A stretch of DNA of 12,074 nucleotides from Botryococcus braunii. Its lineage: Eukaryota; Chlorophyta; Trebouxiophyceae. The translations under genes were made by a program, and so were the position numbers. This document shows, one piece after another, positions 1 to 7,784 of the stretch (positions are counted from its first letter, which is position 1; each line of letters opens with the position of its first letter). The notes beneath the pieces were generated by a model that saw nothing but the letters and a program-made list of their open reading frames with translations, ran no database searches and had not been told where the DNA came from. The stretch lies in NCBI GenBank assembly GCA_002005505.1, contig KV908740.1, positions 62,747-74,820 of the forward strand, written 5' to 3'.

Positions 1-184
1 TAACCACAACATGCAGGGATTTTTGAGAAAAGGTATTGGGCTTCCAGAATCTCACTGAGGAAAAAGACTACAAAGGTTATGCCCTTTAAGTCCCTCCAAG
101 CGATTGGGATGTGCGAGGGATGAGGTTGCTAAATCCACCGGCCAAAATTGCCACATGTTTTAAAGTCTCTTCAGAACCGCAACC

Positions 185-360
185 CCCAGAGCAGAGATAA
201 CTTGAACCCCTATTAACACCCTATTTCTCAGAGCCAAAACCTTGTGCAGGCCGTGAAGATTGTCTCACGCCTTGATTCTTAGAGCGGGAAGTCCTTGCAG
301 TACGTGAACCCCTTCCCACATCCAGATCTTTAGAGCCCTTACAGGGCTTGAAGGCCCTGT
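185..360 (+). repeat. Diverged short tandem repeat of about 52 bp in the left flank
   Basis: Segments beginning near 224, 276 and 328 share a pattern of T-rich lead, 'AGAGC', a variable stretch, a CTTG(TG)CAG-like block and a GTGAA-like end. The spacing is about 52 bp. A weaker fourth match (CAGAGC followed by CTTGAACCCC) lies near 187-210. The units are heavily diverged and were aligned by eye, so this may be an old decayed repeat or chance similarity. Confidence 0.35.
341..360 (+). other. Short perfect hairpin
   Basis: ACAGGGC and GCCCTGT form a 7-bp perfect inverted repeat around a 6-base loop (TTGAAG). It lies in the third unit of the diverged flank repeat. It has no T-run behind it and no obvious function. 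Confidence 0.4.
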
Positions 361-463
361 ACACGGTCCTTGCAGTTTCAGCTCGAGTAGAGTCAGGCGC
401 AGGTGGTTAGAGTTTGAGGATGAGGGCTTTACGACAGGAGTGCAGGGGTTGAGAAACAAGCTA

Positions 464-540
464 GGAGCAGTCCTGGTAAGTCGTGGTGGGAGGAGTCAGG
501 GTGGGGGCAGTCTTGGTAAGTCATGGTGGGAGGAGTCAGG
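464..540 (+). repeat. 40-bp minisatellite, array 1 (about 2 units)
   Basis: One full unit (480-519) is flanked by a partial unit on the left (464-479) and the standard 21-bp partial unit on the right (520-540). The unit reads roughly GTCATGGTGGGAGGAGTCAG, then a G-rich GGTGGGGGCA block, then GTCTTGGTAA. The left partial unit is the most diverged in the window, as expected for the edge unit of an array. Confidence 0.85.
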
Positions 541-600
541 CCAACATGCGTCTCCAAGAAGGGCTGTGGGCAACCCTGCTTGCTTGCTTGCCTGCCGCAG
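516..600 (+). other. Candidate 85-nt intron with fixed acceptor (seen in all copies)
   Basis: A consensus donor GTAAGT at 516 comes from the last complete GTAAGT in the minisatellite. The acceptor is CCTGCCGCAG ending at 600, preceded by a TGCT/TGCC pyrimidine-rich tract at 577-596. The equivalent pairs are 2527-2611, 4140-4224, 5990-6074, 7481-7565, 9214-9298 and 10975-11059, each exactly 85 nt. The acceptor is the firmer half: it is identical in every copy and sits just before the mature-peptide-like start (Gly-Asp-Pro-Gln-Arg-Glu-Cys). The donor is only a candidate, because every 40-bp unit offers an equal GTAAGT and no upstream exon was identified. The real intron could be much longer. 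Confidence 0.45.
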
Positions 601-867
601 GGGGACCCGCAGAGGGAGTGCTATCTGCATTGCCTCCTCGACTGCAGGAGAGAAGGAGTGGAGCCTGCCACCTGCAAAGCGGAATGCCGAAAAAAGTGTT
701 TCACGCTGGGCGGATCAGACAAGACGGGAGCGGTTTTCTCTGAGGAGGACCTCACCACACTTGCCAACATGACGGAGGTGCGGATCCAACATTCTCACAT
801 GAAGTCAGCCGAGGTTTGGAAGGCAACGCGTCTGTGGACAACTTCATTTTTGGTCGGTAGGTTATAA
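601..867 (+). CDS. Cysteine-rich exon, copy 1 (Ole e 6 / plant thionin-like domain)
   Basis: This open segment of 88 codons plus a TAA stop probably encodes the mature part of a small secreted cysteine-rich peptide. Six cysteines at residues 7, 11, 15, 25, 29 and 33 give C-X3-C-X3-C-X9-C-X3-C-X3-C. From memory, this is the exact spacing of the olive pollen protein Ole e 6 family, a helical hairpin held by three disulfides; the Glu-Cys-Tyr start of the motif also fits. Residues 34-88 are a mostly polar tail (an acidic Glu-Glu-Asp patch near 48-50), longer than the short tail I recall for Ole e 6. I start it at 601, after the CAG acceptor, because no good start codon or signal peptide precedes it. 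The same frame also stays open back to an ATG at 523. The true exon end may be earlier, at a GT before the stop. Family assignment rests on spacing only. Confidence 0.55.
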   Translation, partial: GDPQRECYLHCLLDCRREGVEPATCKAECRKKCFTLGGSDKTGAVFSEEDLTTLANMTEVRIQHSHMKSAEVWKATRLWTTSFLVGRL

Positions 868-1930
868 AACAGTGTTTGAGATATTTTGGCATTTGCATTG
901 CAACATGTGCTCTTCAAGCACTCGTTTGTGCGTCCAGAACAAGTAAGTAAAACTTGGGAAAAGAAGCTATTTGCTGGTTCGAAGCCCAGAAATATATACC
1001 CAAGCAAGCTTTGAAACCTCCTGCTGTATGGGCAGACACAGATACCTTTCGACAGAGTCACTGCAAACTGGTAGGGGCGTGCATTTCAGATTAGGAGAGA
1101 GTTATGCACTGCACATTGGCAAGGGCTGGCCCTGTAGCTTGTTAGGGGGATGCACTGCAGATGAGTAGCGGTGCACTTCCACAAATGCAATGCAGTGTAA
1201 CACGATTGGTGAACATGCATGCCAAGATGTTGGATTGGCCTCGGACGTTGGAGGTCATATGGAGGGTAGGTAGGAGAGTAAGGATTGTATGGAGGCTACA
1301 TGAAGGCACTCTCCCACAACTATGGTAGTTTTCTCTTTGAAAGTGAGGAGGCCTGCTCGCATGTGGCATTTCCAAGTGCCCCAAAAGTTGTGTGTTTGTT
1401 CTTGTGAGGCAAGCCAGGCTTCTGCACACTATAGAAAGACAAGTAGAGCGTGGTTCTTATAGGTCGGGTCCCATACCATCATTTCCATGGACTGTTGAGT
1501 ACCAGATTTGCCTTCCGGATCCTATGTGCTATCTCCAAGTCGATGGACCTATCATGTCTCAATGAGTGTTTGGGATAAATGGAAGAGTCGACAACTCCTA
1601 TTCTCCTTCCTCATATCTTGTTGCTAGTTCATATGCTGAATCCACTTGCATAACATTTCTTCTGTCAAATTCAAGAGCAGACCCCAGTCATGCATTTGGT
1701 TATGATACCTTCCCCCACAGATCTCACAACTGTCTTGCATCACGGCAAATCTGGCAATGAAACCAGTAATTGAAGAGGACTGCTGCATCATCAGAGCAGG
1801 ATGGCCCAACAAGCCTCTTTTAAGAACACTTCTGGAGATATGCAGGCCTCCATGTTGAGGAAGAGGTTTAGAGGTCAGAATTAGAGTTGCATGAAAGGTA
1901 GGGAGTCCGGGTAGTGTTAGGCTTAGCAGG
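868..1930 (+). repeat. Spacer block, copy 1 (1063 bp, no gene seen)
   Basis: This is the reference copy of the inter-exon spacer. It contains a consensus donor GTAAGT at 943-948, a TATATA at 993-998, and an imperfect ~25-bp direct repeat (about 1070-1094 and 1140-1166, both TAGGGG followed by TGCA and CAGAT). Open frames of 88, 95 and 103 codons lie on the minus strand at 795-1061, 1142-1429 and 1624-1935. They recur in other copies, but differences between copies mostly change amino acids, so I do not call them genes. No transposon ends, RNA gene or signal-peptide exon was recognised. Confidence 0.75.
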
Positions 1931-2551
1931 GTCATGGTGGAAGGAGTCAGGGTGGGGGCAGTCTTGGTAAGTCATGGTGGGAGGAGTCAGGGTGGGGGCA
2001 GTTTTGGTAAGTCATGGTGGGAGGAGTCAGGGTGGGGGCAGTCTTGGTAAGTCATGGTGGGAGGAGTCAGGGTGGGAACAGTCTTGGTAAGTCATGGTGG
2101 GAGGAGTCAGGGTGGGGGCAGTCTTGGTAAGTCATGGTGGGAGGAGTCAGGGTGGGGGCAGTTATGGTAAGTCATGGTGGGAGGAGTCAGGGTGGGGGCA
2201 GTCTTGGTAAGTCATGGTGGGAGAAGTCAGGGTGGGGGCAGTCTTGGTAAGTCATGGTGAGAGGAGTCAGGGTGGGGGCCGTCATGGTAAGTCATGGTGG
2301 GAGGAGTCAGGGTGGGGGCAGTCTTGGTAACTCATGGTGGGAGGAGTCAGGGTGGGGGCAGTCTTGGTAAGTCATGGTGGGATGAGTCAGGGTGGGGGCA
2401 GTCTTGGTAAGTCATGGTGGGAGGAGTCAGGGTGGGGGCAGTCTTGGTAAGTCATGGTGGGAGGAATCAGGGTGAGGGCAGTCTTGGTAAGTCATGGTGG
2501 GAGGAGTCAGGGTGCGGGCAGTCTTGGTAAGTCATGGTGGGAGGAGTCAGG
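1931..2551 (+). repeat. 40-bp minisatellite, array 2 (15 units, the longest)
   Basis: Fifteen full units run in exact 40-bp register from 1931 to 2530, followed by a 21-bp partial unit (2531-2551). Point variants mark individual units: GGGAACAG near 2075, GTTATGG near 2161, GTCATGG for GTCTTGG near 2281, GTAACTC near 2328, and GATGAGTCA near 2381. There is no length variation at all in 600 bp. Most units carry GTAAGT. Since 40 is not a multiple of three, the array shifts frame at each unit and cannot be one continuous coding repeat: one of its three frames contains TAA. Confidence 0.97.
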
Positions 2552-2611
2552 CCATCACGCGTCTCCAAGAAGGGCTGTGGGCAACCCTGCTTGCTTGCTT
2601 GCCTGCCGCAG

Positions 2612-2878
2612 GGGGACCCGCAGAGGGAGTGCTATCTGCATTGCCTCCTCGACTGCAGGAGAGAAGGAGTGGAGCCTGCCACCTGCAAAGCGGAATGCCG
2701 AAAAAAGTGTTTCACGCTGGGCGGATCAGACAAGACGGGAGCGGTTTTCTCTGAGGAGGACCTCACCACACTTGCCAACATGACGGAGGTGCGGATCCAA
2801 CATTCTCACATGAAGTCAGCCGAGGTTTGGAAGGCAATGCGTCTGTGGACAACTTCATTTTTGGTCGGTAGGTTATGA
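2612..2878 (+). CDS. Cysteine-rich exon, copy 2 (Ole e 6 / plant thionin-like domain)
   Basis: This copy has 88 codons and a TGA stop (TAA in copy 1). It is identical to copy 1 through the six-cysteine domain and most of the tail. The only residue change is Thr76 to Met, a C-to-T change at a CpG. It follows the longest minisatellite array, and the leader plus acceptor ending at 2611 is intact. The candidate intron is 2527-2611. No start codon with a signal peptide lies between the previous exon and this one, so an upstream exon or another promoter would be needed to make a secreted peptide. Function is inferred from the cysteine spacing only. Confidence 0.55.
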   Translation, partial: GDPQRECYLHCLLDCRREGVEPATCKAECRKKCFTLGGSDKTGAVFSEEDLTTLANMTEVRIQHSHMKSAEVWKAMRLWTTSFLVGRL

Positions 2879-3941
2879 AACAGTGTTAGAGATATTTTGG
2901 CATTTGCATTGCAACGTGTGCTCTTCAAGCACTCGTTTATGCGTCTAGAACAAGTTAGTAAAACTTGGGAAAAGAAGCTATTTGCTGGTTCGAAGCCCAG
3001 AAATATATACCCAAGCAAGCTTTGAAACCTCCTGCTGTATGGGCAGTCACAGATACTATTCGACAGAGTCACTGCAAACTGGTAGGGGCGTGCATTTCAG
3101 ATTAGGAGAGAGTTACGCACTGCACATTGGCAACGGCTGGCCCTGTAGCTTGTTAGGGGGATGCACTGCAGATGAGTAGCGGTGCACTTCCACAAATGCA
3201 ATGCAGTGCAACACGATTGGTGAACATGCATGCCATGATGTTGGATTGGCCTCGGACGTTGGAGGTCGTATGGAAGGTAGGTAGGAGAATAAGGATTATG
3301 TAGAGGCTACATGAAGGCACTCTCCCACAATTATGGTAGTTTTCTCTTTGAAAATGAGGAGGCCTGCTCGCATGTGGCATTTCCAAGTGCCCCAAAAATT
3401 GTGTGTTTGTTCTTTTGAGACAAGCCAGGCTTCTGGACACTATAGTAAGACAAGTAGAGCGTGGTTCTTATAGGTCGGGTCCCATACCATCATTTCCATG
3501 GACTGTTGAGTACCAGATTTGCCTTCCGGATCCTATGTGCTATCTCCAAATCGATGGACCTATCATGTCTCAATGAGTGTTTGGGATAAATGGAAGAGTC
3601 GGCAACTCCTATTCTCCTTCCTCATATCTTGTTGCTAGTTCATATGCTGAATCCACTTGCATAACATTTCTTCTGTCAAATTCAAGACCAGACCCCAGTC
3701 ATGCATTTGGTTATGGAACGTTCCCCCACGGATCTCACAACTGTCTTGCATCACGGCAAATCTGGTAATGAAACCAGTAATTGAAGAGGACTGCTGCATC
3801 ATCAGAGCAGGATGGCCCAACAAGCCTCTTTTAAGAACACTTCTGGAGATATGCAGGCCTCCATGTTGAGGAAGAGGTTTAGAGGTCAGAATTAGAGTTG
3901 CATGAAAGGTAGGGAGTCCGGGTAGTGTTAGGCTTAGCAGG
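2879..3941 (+). repeat. Spacer block, copy 2 (1063 bp, no gene seen)
   Basis: This block has the same length as spacer 1 and, by hand count, about 36 substitutions from it (roughly 3.4%). The donor-like GTAAGT of spacer 1 reads GTTAGT here, so it is not strictly conserved. The last ~260 bp (from about 3690) are identical by eye to the end of spacer 5 (from about 8640), evidence of a duplicated or converted segment. Confidence 0.75.
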
Positions 3942-4164
3942 GTCATGGTGGGAGGAGTCAGGGTGGGGGCAGTCTTGGTAAGTCATTGTGTGGGAGGAGT
4001 CAGGGTGGGGGCAGTCTTGGTAAGTCATGGTGGGAGGAGTCAGGGTGGGGGCAGTCTTGGTAAGTCATGGTGGGAGGAGTCAGGGTGGGGGCAGTCTTGG
4101 TAAGTCATGGTGGGAGGAGTCAGGGTGCGGGCAGTCTTGGTAAGTCGTGGTGGGAGGAGTCAGG
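3942..4164 (+). repeat. 40-bp minisatellite, array 3 (5 units)
   Basis: There are five full units plus the 21-bp partial. The first unit boundary has an odd variant, GTCATTGTGTGGGAGG, which is 2 bp longer than normal. The partial unit next to the leader reads GTCGTGG instead of GTCATGG. Both variants reappear together in array 6, which ties these two copies together. Confidence 0.95.
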
Positions 4165-4224
4165 CCATCACGCGTCTCCAAGAAGGGCTGTGGGCAACCC
4201 TGCTTGCTTGCTTGCCTGCCGCAG

Positions 4225-4491
4225 GGGGACCCGCAGAGGGAGTGCTATCTGCATTGCCTCCTCGACTGCAGGAGAGAAGGAGTGGAGCCTGCCACCTGCA
4301 AAGCGGAATGCCGAAAAAAGTGTTTCACGCTGGGCGGATCAGACAAGACGGGAGCGGTTTTCTCTGAGGAGGACCTCACCACACTTGCCAACATGACGGA
4401 GGTACGGCTCCAACATTCTCACATGAAGTCAGCCGAGGTTTGGAAGGCAACGCGTCTGTGGACAACTTCATTTTTGGTCGGTAGGTTATAA
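4225..4491 (+). CDS. Cysteine-rich exon, copy 3 (Ole e 6 / plant thionin-like domain)
   Basis: This copy has 88 codons and a TAA stop. The six-cysteine domain is identical to copies 1 and 2. Two linked changes lie in the tail: Val60 GTG to GTA (silent) and Ile62 to Leu (ATC to CTC). The same pair occurs in copy 5 but not in copy 6, although copies 3 and 6 share their flanking minisatellite variants, so this exon is a mosaic. The acceptor ends at 4224 and the candidate intron is 4140-4224. Thr76 is retained as in copy 1. Confidence 0.55.
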   Translation, partial: GDPQRECYLHCLLDCRREGVEPATCKAECRKKCFTLGGSDKTGAVFSEEDLTTLANMTEVRLQHSHMKSAEVWKATRLWTTSFLVGRL

Positions 4492-5554
4492 AACAGTGTT
4501 AGAGATATTTTGGCATTTGCATTGCAACATGTGCTCTTCAAGCACTCGTTTGTGCGTCCAGAACAAGTAAGTAAAACTTGGGAAAAGAAGCTATTTGCTG
4601 GTTCGAAGCCCAGAAATATATACCCAAGCAAGCTTTGAAACCTCCTGCTGTATGGGCAGTCACAGATACCTTTCGACAGAGTTTTTGCAAACTGGTAGGG
4701 GCGTGCATTTCAGATTAGGAGAGAGTTACGCACTGCACATTGGCACGGGCTGGCCCTGTAGCTTGTTAGGGGGATGCACTGCAGATGAGTAGCGGTGCAC
4801 TTCCACAAATGCAATGCAGTGCAACACGATTGGTGAACATGCATGCCATGATGTTGGATTGGCCTCGGACGTTGGAGGTCGTACGGAAGGTAGGTAGGAG
4901 AGTAAGGATTATGTAGAGGCTACATGAAGGCACTCTCCCACAACTATGGTAGTTTTCTCTTTGAAAATGAGGAGGCCTGCTCGCATGTGGCATTTCCATG
5001 TGCCCCAAAAGTTGTGTGTTTATTCTTGTGAGGCAAGCCAGGCTTCTGCACACTATAGTAAGACAAGTAGAGCGTGGTTCTTATAGGTCGGGTCCCATAC
5101 CATCATTTCCATGGACTGTTGAGTACCAGATTTGCCTTCCAGATCCTATGTGCTATCTCCAAGTCGATGGACCTATCATGTCTCAATGAGTGTTTGGGAT
5201 AAATGGAAGAGTCGACAACTCCTATTCTCCTTCCTCATATCTTGTTGCTAGTTCATATGCTGATTCCACTTGCATATTATTTCTTCTGTCAAATTCAAGA
5301 CCAGACCCCAGTCATGCATTTGGTTATGGAACGTTCCCCCACAGATCTCACAACTGTCTTGGATCACGGCAAATCTGGCAATGAAAGCAGTAATTGAAGA
5401 GGACTGCTTCATCATCAGAGCAGGATGGCCCAACAAGCCTCTTTTAAGAACGCTTCTGGAGGTATTCAGGCCTCCAGGTTGAGGAAGAGCTTTAGAGGTC
5501 AGAATTAGAGTTGCATGAAAGGTAGGGAGTTTGGGTAGTGTTAGGCTTAGCAGG
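4492..5554 (+). repeat. Spacer block, copy 3 (1063 bp, no gene seen)
   Basis: This block has the same length as spacers 1 and 2. Distinctive variants are GAGTTTTTGCAA near 4679 (GAGTCACTGCAA elsewhere) and GGCACGGGCTGG near 4743, both echoed in spacer 6. Its distal third carries GCTGATTCC and CTTGGATCACGG, which it also shares with spacer 6 but not with spacers 1, 2, 4 or 5. No gene was recognised on either strand. Confidence 0.75.
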
Positions 5555-6014
5555 GTCATGGTGGGAGGAGTCAGGGTGGGGGCAGTCTTGGTAAGTCATG
5601 GTGGGAGGAGTCAGGGTGGGGGCAGTCTTGGTAAGTCATGGTGGGAGGAGTCAGGGTGCGGGCAGTTTTGGTAAGTCATGGTGGGAGGAGTCAGGGTGGG
5701 GGCAGTCTTGGTAAGTCATGGTGGGAGGAGTCAGGGTGGGGGCAGTCTTGGTAAGTCATGGTGAGAGGAGTCAGGTGGGGGCAGTTATGGTAAGTCATGG
5801 TGGGAGGAGTCAAGGTGGGGGCAGTCTTGGTAAGTCATGGTGGGAGGAGTCAGAGTGGGGGCAGTCTTGGTAAGTCATGGTGGGAGGAGTCAGGGTGGGA
5901 ACAGTCTTGGTAAGTCATGGTGGGAGGAGTCAGGGTGGGGGCAGTCTTGGTAAGTCATGGTGGGAGGAGTCAGGGTGCGGGCAGTCTTGGTAAGTCATGG
6001 TGGGAGGAGTCAGG
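5555..6014 (+). repeat. 40-bp minisatellite, array 4 (11 units)
   Basis: There are eleven full units plus the 21-bp partial. One unit is 39 bp because GTCAGGGTGG became GTCAGGTGG near 5771. Variants include GTGCGGGCAG near 5656, GTTATGG near 5783 and GGGAACAG near 5895; the last two also occur in array 2. The penultimate-unit variant GTGCGGGCAG near 5976 is shared with arrays 2, 3 and 6. Confidence 0.95.
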
Positions 6015-6074
6015 CCATCACGCGTCTCCAAGAAGGGCTGTGGGCAACCCTGCTTGCTTGCTTGCCTGCCGCAG

Positions 6075-6293
6075 GGGGACCCGCAGAGGGAGTGCTATCT
6101 GCATTGCCTCCTCGACTGCAGGAGAGAAGGAGTGGAGCCTGCCACCTGCAAAGCGGAATGCCGAAAAAAGTGTTTCACGCTGGGCGGATCAGACAAGACG
6201 GGAGCGGTTTTCGCTGAGGAGGACCTCACCACACTTGCCAACATGACGGAGGTGCGGATCCAACATTCTCACATGAAGTCAGCCGAGGTTTAG
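6075..6293 (+). CDS. Cysteine-rich exon, copy 4, shortened by an earlier stop
   Basis: This copy has 72 codons and a TAG stop, from a TGG-to-TAG change at residue 73; the other, longer copies continue to residue 88. The six-cysteine Ole e 6-like domain (cysteines at 7, 11, 15, 25, 29 and 33) is intact and unchanged, so the stop removes only the last 16 residues of the tail. Ser47 is Ala, a change shared only with copy 5. The shorter product is closer in size to what I recall for the family, so this need not be a dead copy. Alternatively, if splicing removes the tail at the GT just before the stop (GAG|GTTTAG), the stop would be intronic and neutral. The acceptor ends at 6074. Confidence 0.5.
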   Translation, partial: GDPQRECYLHCLLDCRREGVEPATCKAECRKKCFTLGGSDKTGAVFAEEDLTTLANMTEVRIQHSHMKSAEV

Positions 6294-7404
6294 AAGGCAA
6301 TGCGTCTGTGGACAACTTCATTTTTGGTCGGTAGGTTATAAACCAGTGTTAGAGATATTTTGGCATTTGCATTGCAACATGTGCTCTTCAAGCACTCGTT
6401 TGTGCGTCCAGAACAAGTAAGTAAAACTTGGGAAAAGAAGCTATTTGCTGGTTTGAAGCCCAGAAATATATACCCAAGCAAGCTTTGAAACCTCCTGCTG
6501 TATGGGCAGTCACAGATACCTTTCGACAGAGTCACTGCAAACTGGTAGGGGCGTGCATTTCAGATTAGGAGAGAGTTATGCACTGCACATTGGCAAGGGC
6601 TGGCCCTGTAGCTTGTTAGGGGGATGCACTGCAGATGAGTAGCGGTGCACATCCACAAATGCAATGCAGTGCAACACGATTGGTGAACATGCATGCCATG
6701 ATGTTGGATTGGCCTCGGACGTTGGAGGTCATATGGAAGGTAGGTAGGAGAGTAAGGATTGTATGGAGGCTACATGAAGGCACTCTCCCACAACTATGGT
6801 AGTTTTCTCTTTGAAAGTGAGGAGGCCTGCTCGCATGTGGCATTTCCAAGTGCCCCAAAAGTTGTGTGTTTGTTCTTGTGAGGCAAGCCAGGCTTCTGCA
6901 CACTACATTAAGACAAGTAGAGCGTGGTTCTTATAGGTCGGGTCCCACACCATCATTTCCATGGACTGTTGAGTACCAGATTTGCCTTCCGGATCCTATG
7001 TGCTATCTCCAAGTCGATGGACCTATCATGTCTCAATGAGTGTTTGGGATAAATAGAAGAGTCAACAACTCCTATTCTCCTTCCTCATATCTTGTTGCTA
7101 GTTCATATGCTGAATCCACTTGGATAACATTTCTTCTGTCAAATTCAAGACCAGACCCCAGTCATGCATTTGGTTATGGAACATTCCCCCACAGATCTCA
7201 CAACTGTCTTGCATCACTGCAAATCTGGCAATGAAACCAGTAATTGAAGAGGACTGCTGCATCATCAGAGCAGGATGGCCCAACAAGCCTCTTTTAAGAA
7301 CACTTCTGGAGATATGCAGGCCTCCATGTTGAGGAAGAGGTTGAGAGGTCAGAATTAGAGTTGCATGAAAGGTAGGGAGTTTGGGTAGTGTTAGGCTTAG
7401 CAGG
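6294..7404 (+). repeat. Spacer block, copy 4, with the former exon tail (no gene seen)
   Basis: The first 48 bp match the exon tail of the longer copies. The remaining 1063 bp (6342-7404) match the standard spacer with no net length change. Its proximal two thirds are almost identical to spacer 5 (shared CACTACATTAAG, GTCCCACACC and AGTCAACAAC), while its distal part differs from spacer 5. No gene was recognised. Confidence 0.75.
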
Positions 7405-7505
7405 GTCATGGTGGGAGGAGTCAGGGTGGGGGCAGTCTTGGTAAGTCATGGTGGGAGGAGTCAGGGTGGGGGCAGTCTTGGTAAGTCATGGTGGGAGGAG
7501 TCAGG
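7405..7505 (+). repeat. 40-bp minisatellite, array 5 (2 units, the shortest internal array)
   Basis: Two full units plus the 21-bp partial all match the consensus. It shows that two units are enough for the compound repeat to be complete, and it resembles array 1 in ending without the GTGCGGGCAG variant. The leader after it reads CCAACACGCG, as in copy 7 and nearly as in copy 1 (CCAACATGCG), whereas copies 2, 3, 4 and 6 read CCATCACGCG. Confidence 0.95.
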
Positions 7506-7565
7506 CCAACACGCGTCTCCAAGAAGGGCTGTGGGCAACCCTGCTTGCTTGCTTGCCTGCCGCAG

Positions 7566-7784
7566 GGGGACCCGCAGAGGGAGTGCTATCTGCATTGCCT
7601 CCTCGACTGCAGGAGAGAAGGAGTGGAGCCTGCCACCTGCAAAGCGGAATGCCGAAAAAAGTGTTTCACGCTGGGCGGATCAGACAAGACGGGAGCGGTT
7701 TTCGCTGAGGAGGACCTCACCACACTTGCCAACATGACGGAGGTACGGCTCCAACATTCTCACATGAAGTCAGCCGAGGTTTAG
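7566..7784 (+). CDS. Cysteine-rich exon, copy 5, shortened by an earlier stop
   Basis: This copy has 72 codons and the same TAG at residue 73 as copy 4, along with the same Ser47-to-Ala change; a shared origin is more likely than two independent hits. It also carries the GTA (Val60) and Leu62 pair seen in copy 3, so it combines markers from two lineages. The six-cysteine domain is unchanged. The acceptor ends at 7565 and the candidate intron is 7481-7565. As in copy 4, the stop leaves the disulfide core complete. Confidence 0.5.
   Translation, partial: GDPQRECYLHCLLDCRREGVEPATCKAECRKKCFTLGGSDKTGAVFAEEDLTTLANMTEVRLQHSHMKSAEV

Larger units (their letters stand above)
1..463. other. Left flank outside the tandem array, no gene recognised
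   Basis: This stretch does not match any part of the compound repeat that fills the rest of the window. I looked for a first exon with a signal peptide for the downstream cysteine-rich exon and found none. The plus-strand starts near 11, 78 and 120 give only very short, non-hydrophobic peptides; the one at 120 is 26 residues. A 64-residue minus-strand open frame at 265-459 has no recognisable features. The boundary with the array is at about 464, where the sequence begins to match the 'GCAGTC..TGGTAAGTC' part of the 40-bp minisatellite. Confidence 0.6.

Noticed and set aside
440..772. Two other plus-strand frames through the minisatellite, leader and exon (110 and 86 codons in copy 1)
   Set aside because: They are Gly/Ser/Arg-rich translations of the 40-bp repeat running into off-frame readings of the cysteine exon. 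The 40-bp period rotates through all frames, and the cysteine pattern exists only in the third frame.
943..948. GTAAGT after the exon stop as the donor of a 3' UTR intron
   Set aside because: The match is good but it reads GTTAGT in copy 2, and no matching acceptor or further exon was identified.
976..986. GGTTCGAAGCC, a match to the tRNA-type Pol III B box, suggesting a SINE or tRNA relic
   Set aside because: There is no convincing A box at the right distance upstream and no cloverleaf or T-run terminator. Copies 4 and 5 have lost the central CG.
993..998. TATATA in the spacer as a promoter for a downstream gene
   Set aside because: It is present in all copies, but no start codon with a plausible product follows at a suitable distance; a short AT motif alone is too weak.
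795..1061. 88-codon minus-strand open frame overlapping the exon tail
   Set aside because: It is antisense to the better supported cysteine-rich exon and partly a shadow of it; its start varies between copies.
1142..1429. 95-codon minus-strand open frame with several cysteines, recurring in most copies
   Set aside because: It has no family resemblance or cysteine spacing that I recognise, shows replacement changes between copies, and is shortened or frameshifted in copies 6 and 7.
1624..1935. 103-codon minus-strand open frame, recurring at 3635-3946, 5248-5559, 7098-7409 and 8589-8900
   Set aside because: It recurs because the spacer is repeated. Differences between copies are mostly amino-acid changing, it is broken in copy 6, and it shows no recognisable domain.
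464..2551. CRISPR array
   Set aside because: The 40-bp units are contiguous with no unique spacers, and the context is eukaryotic.
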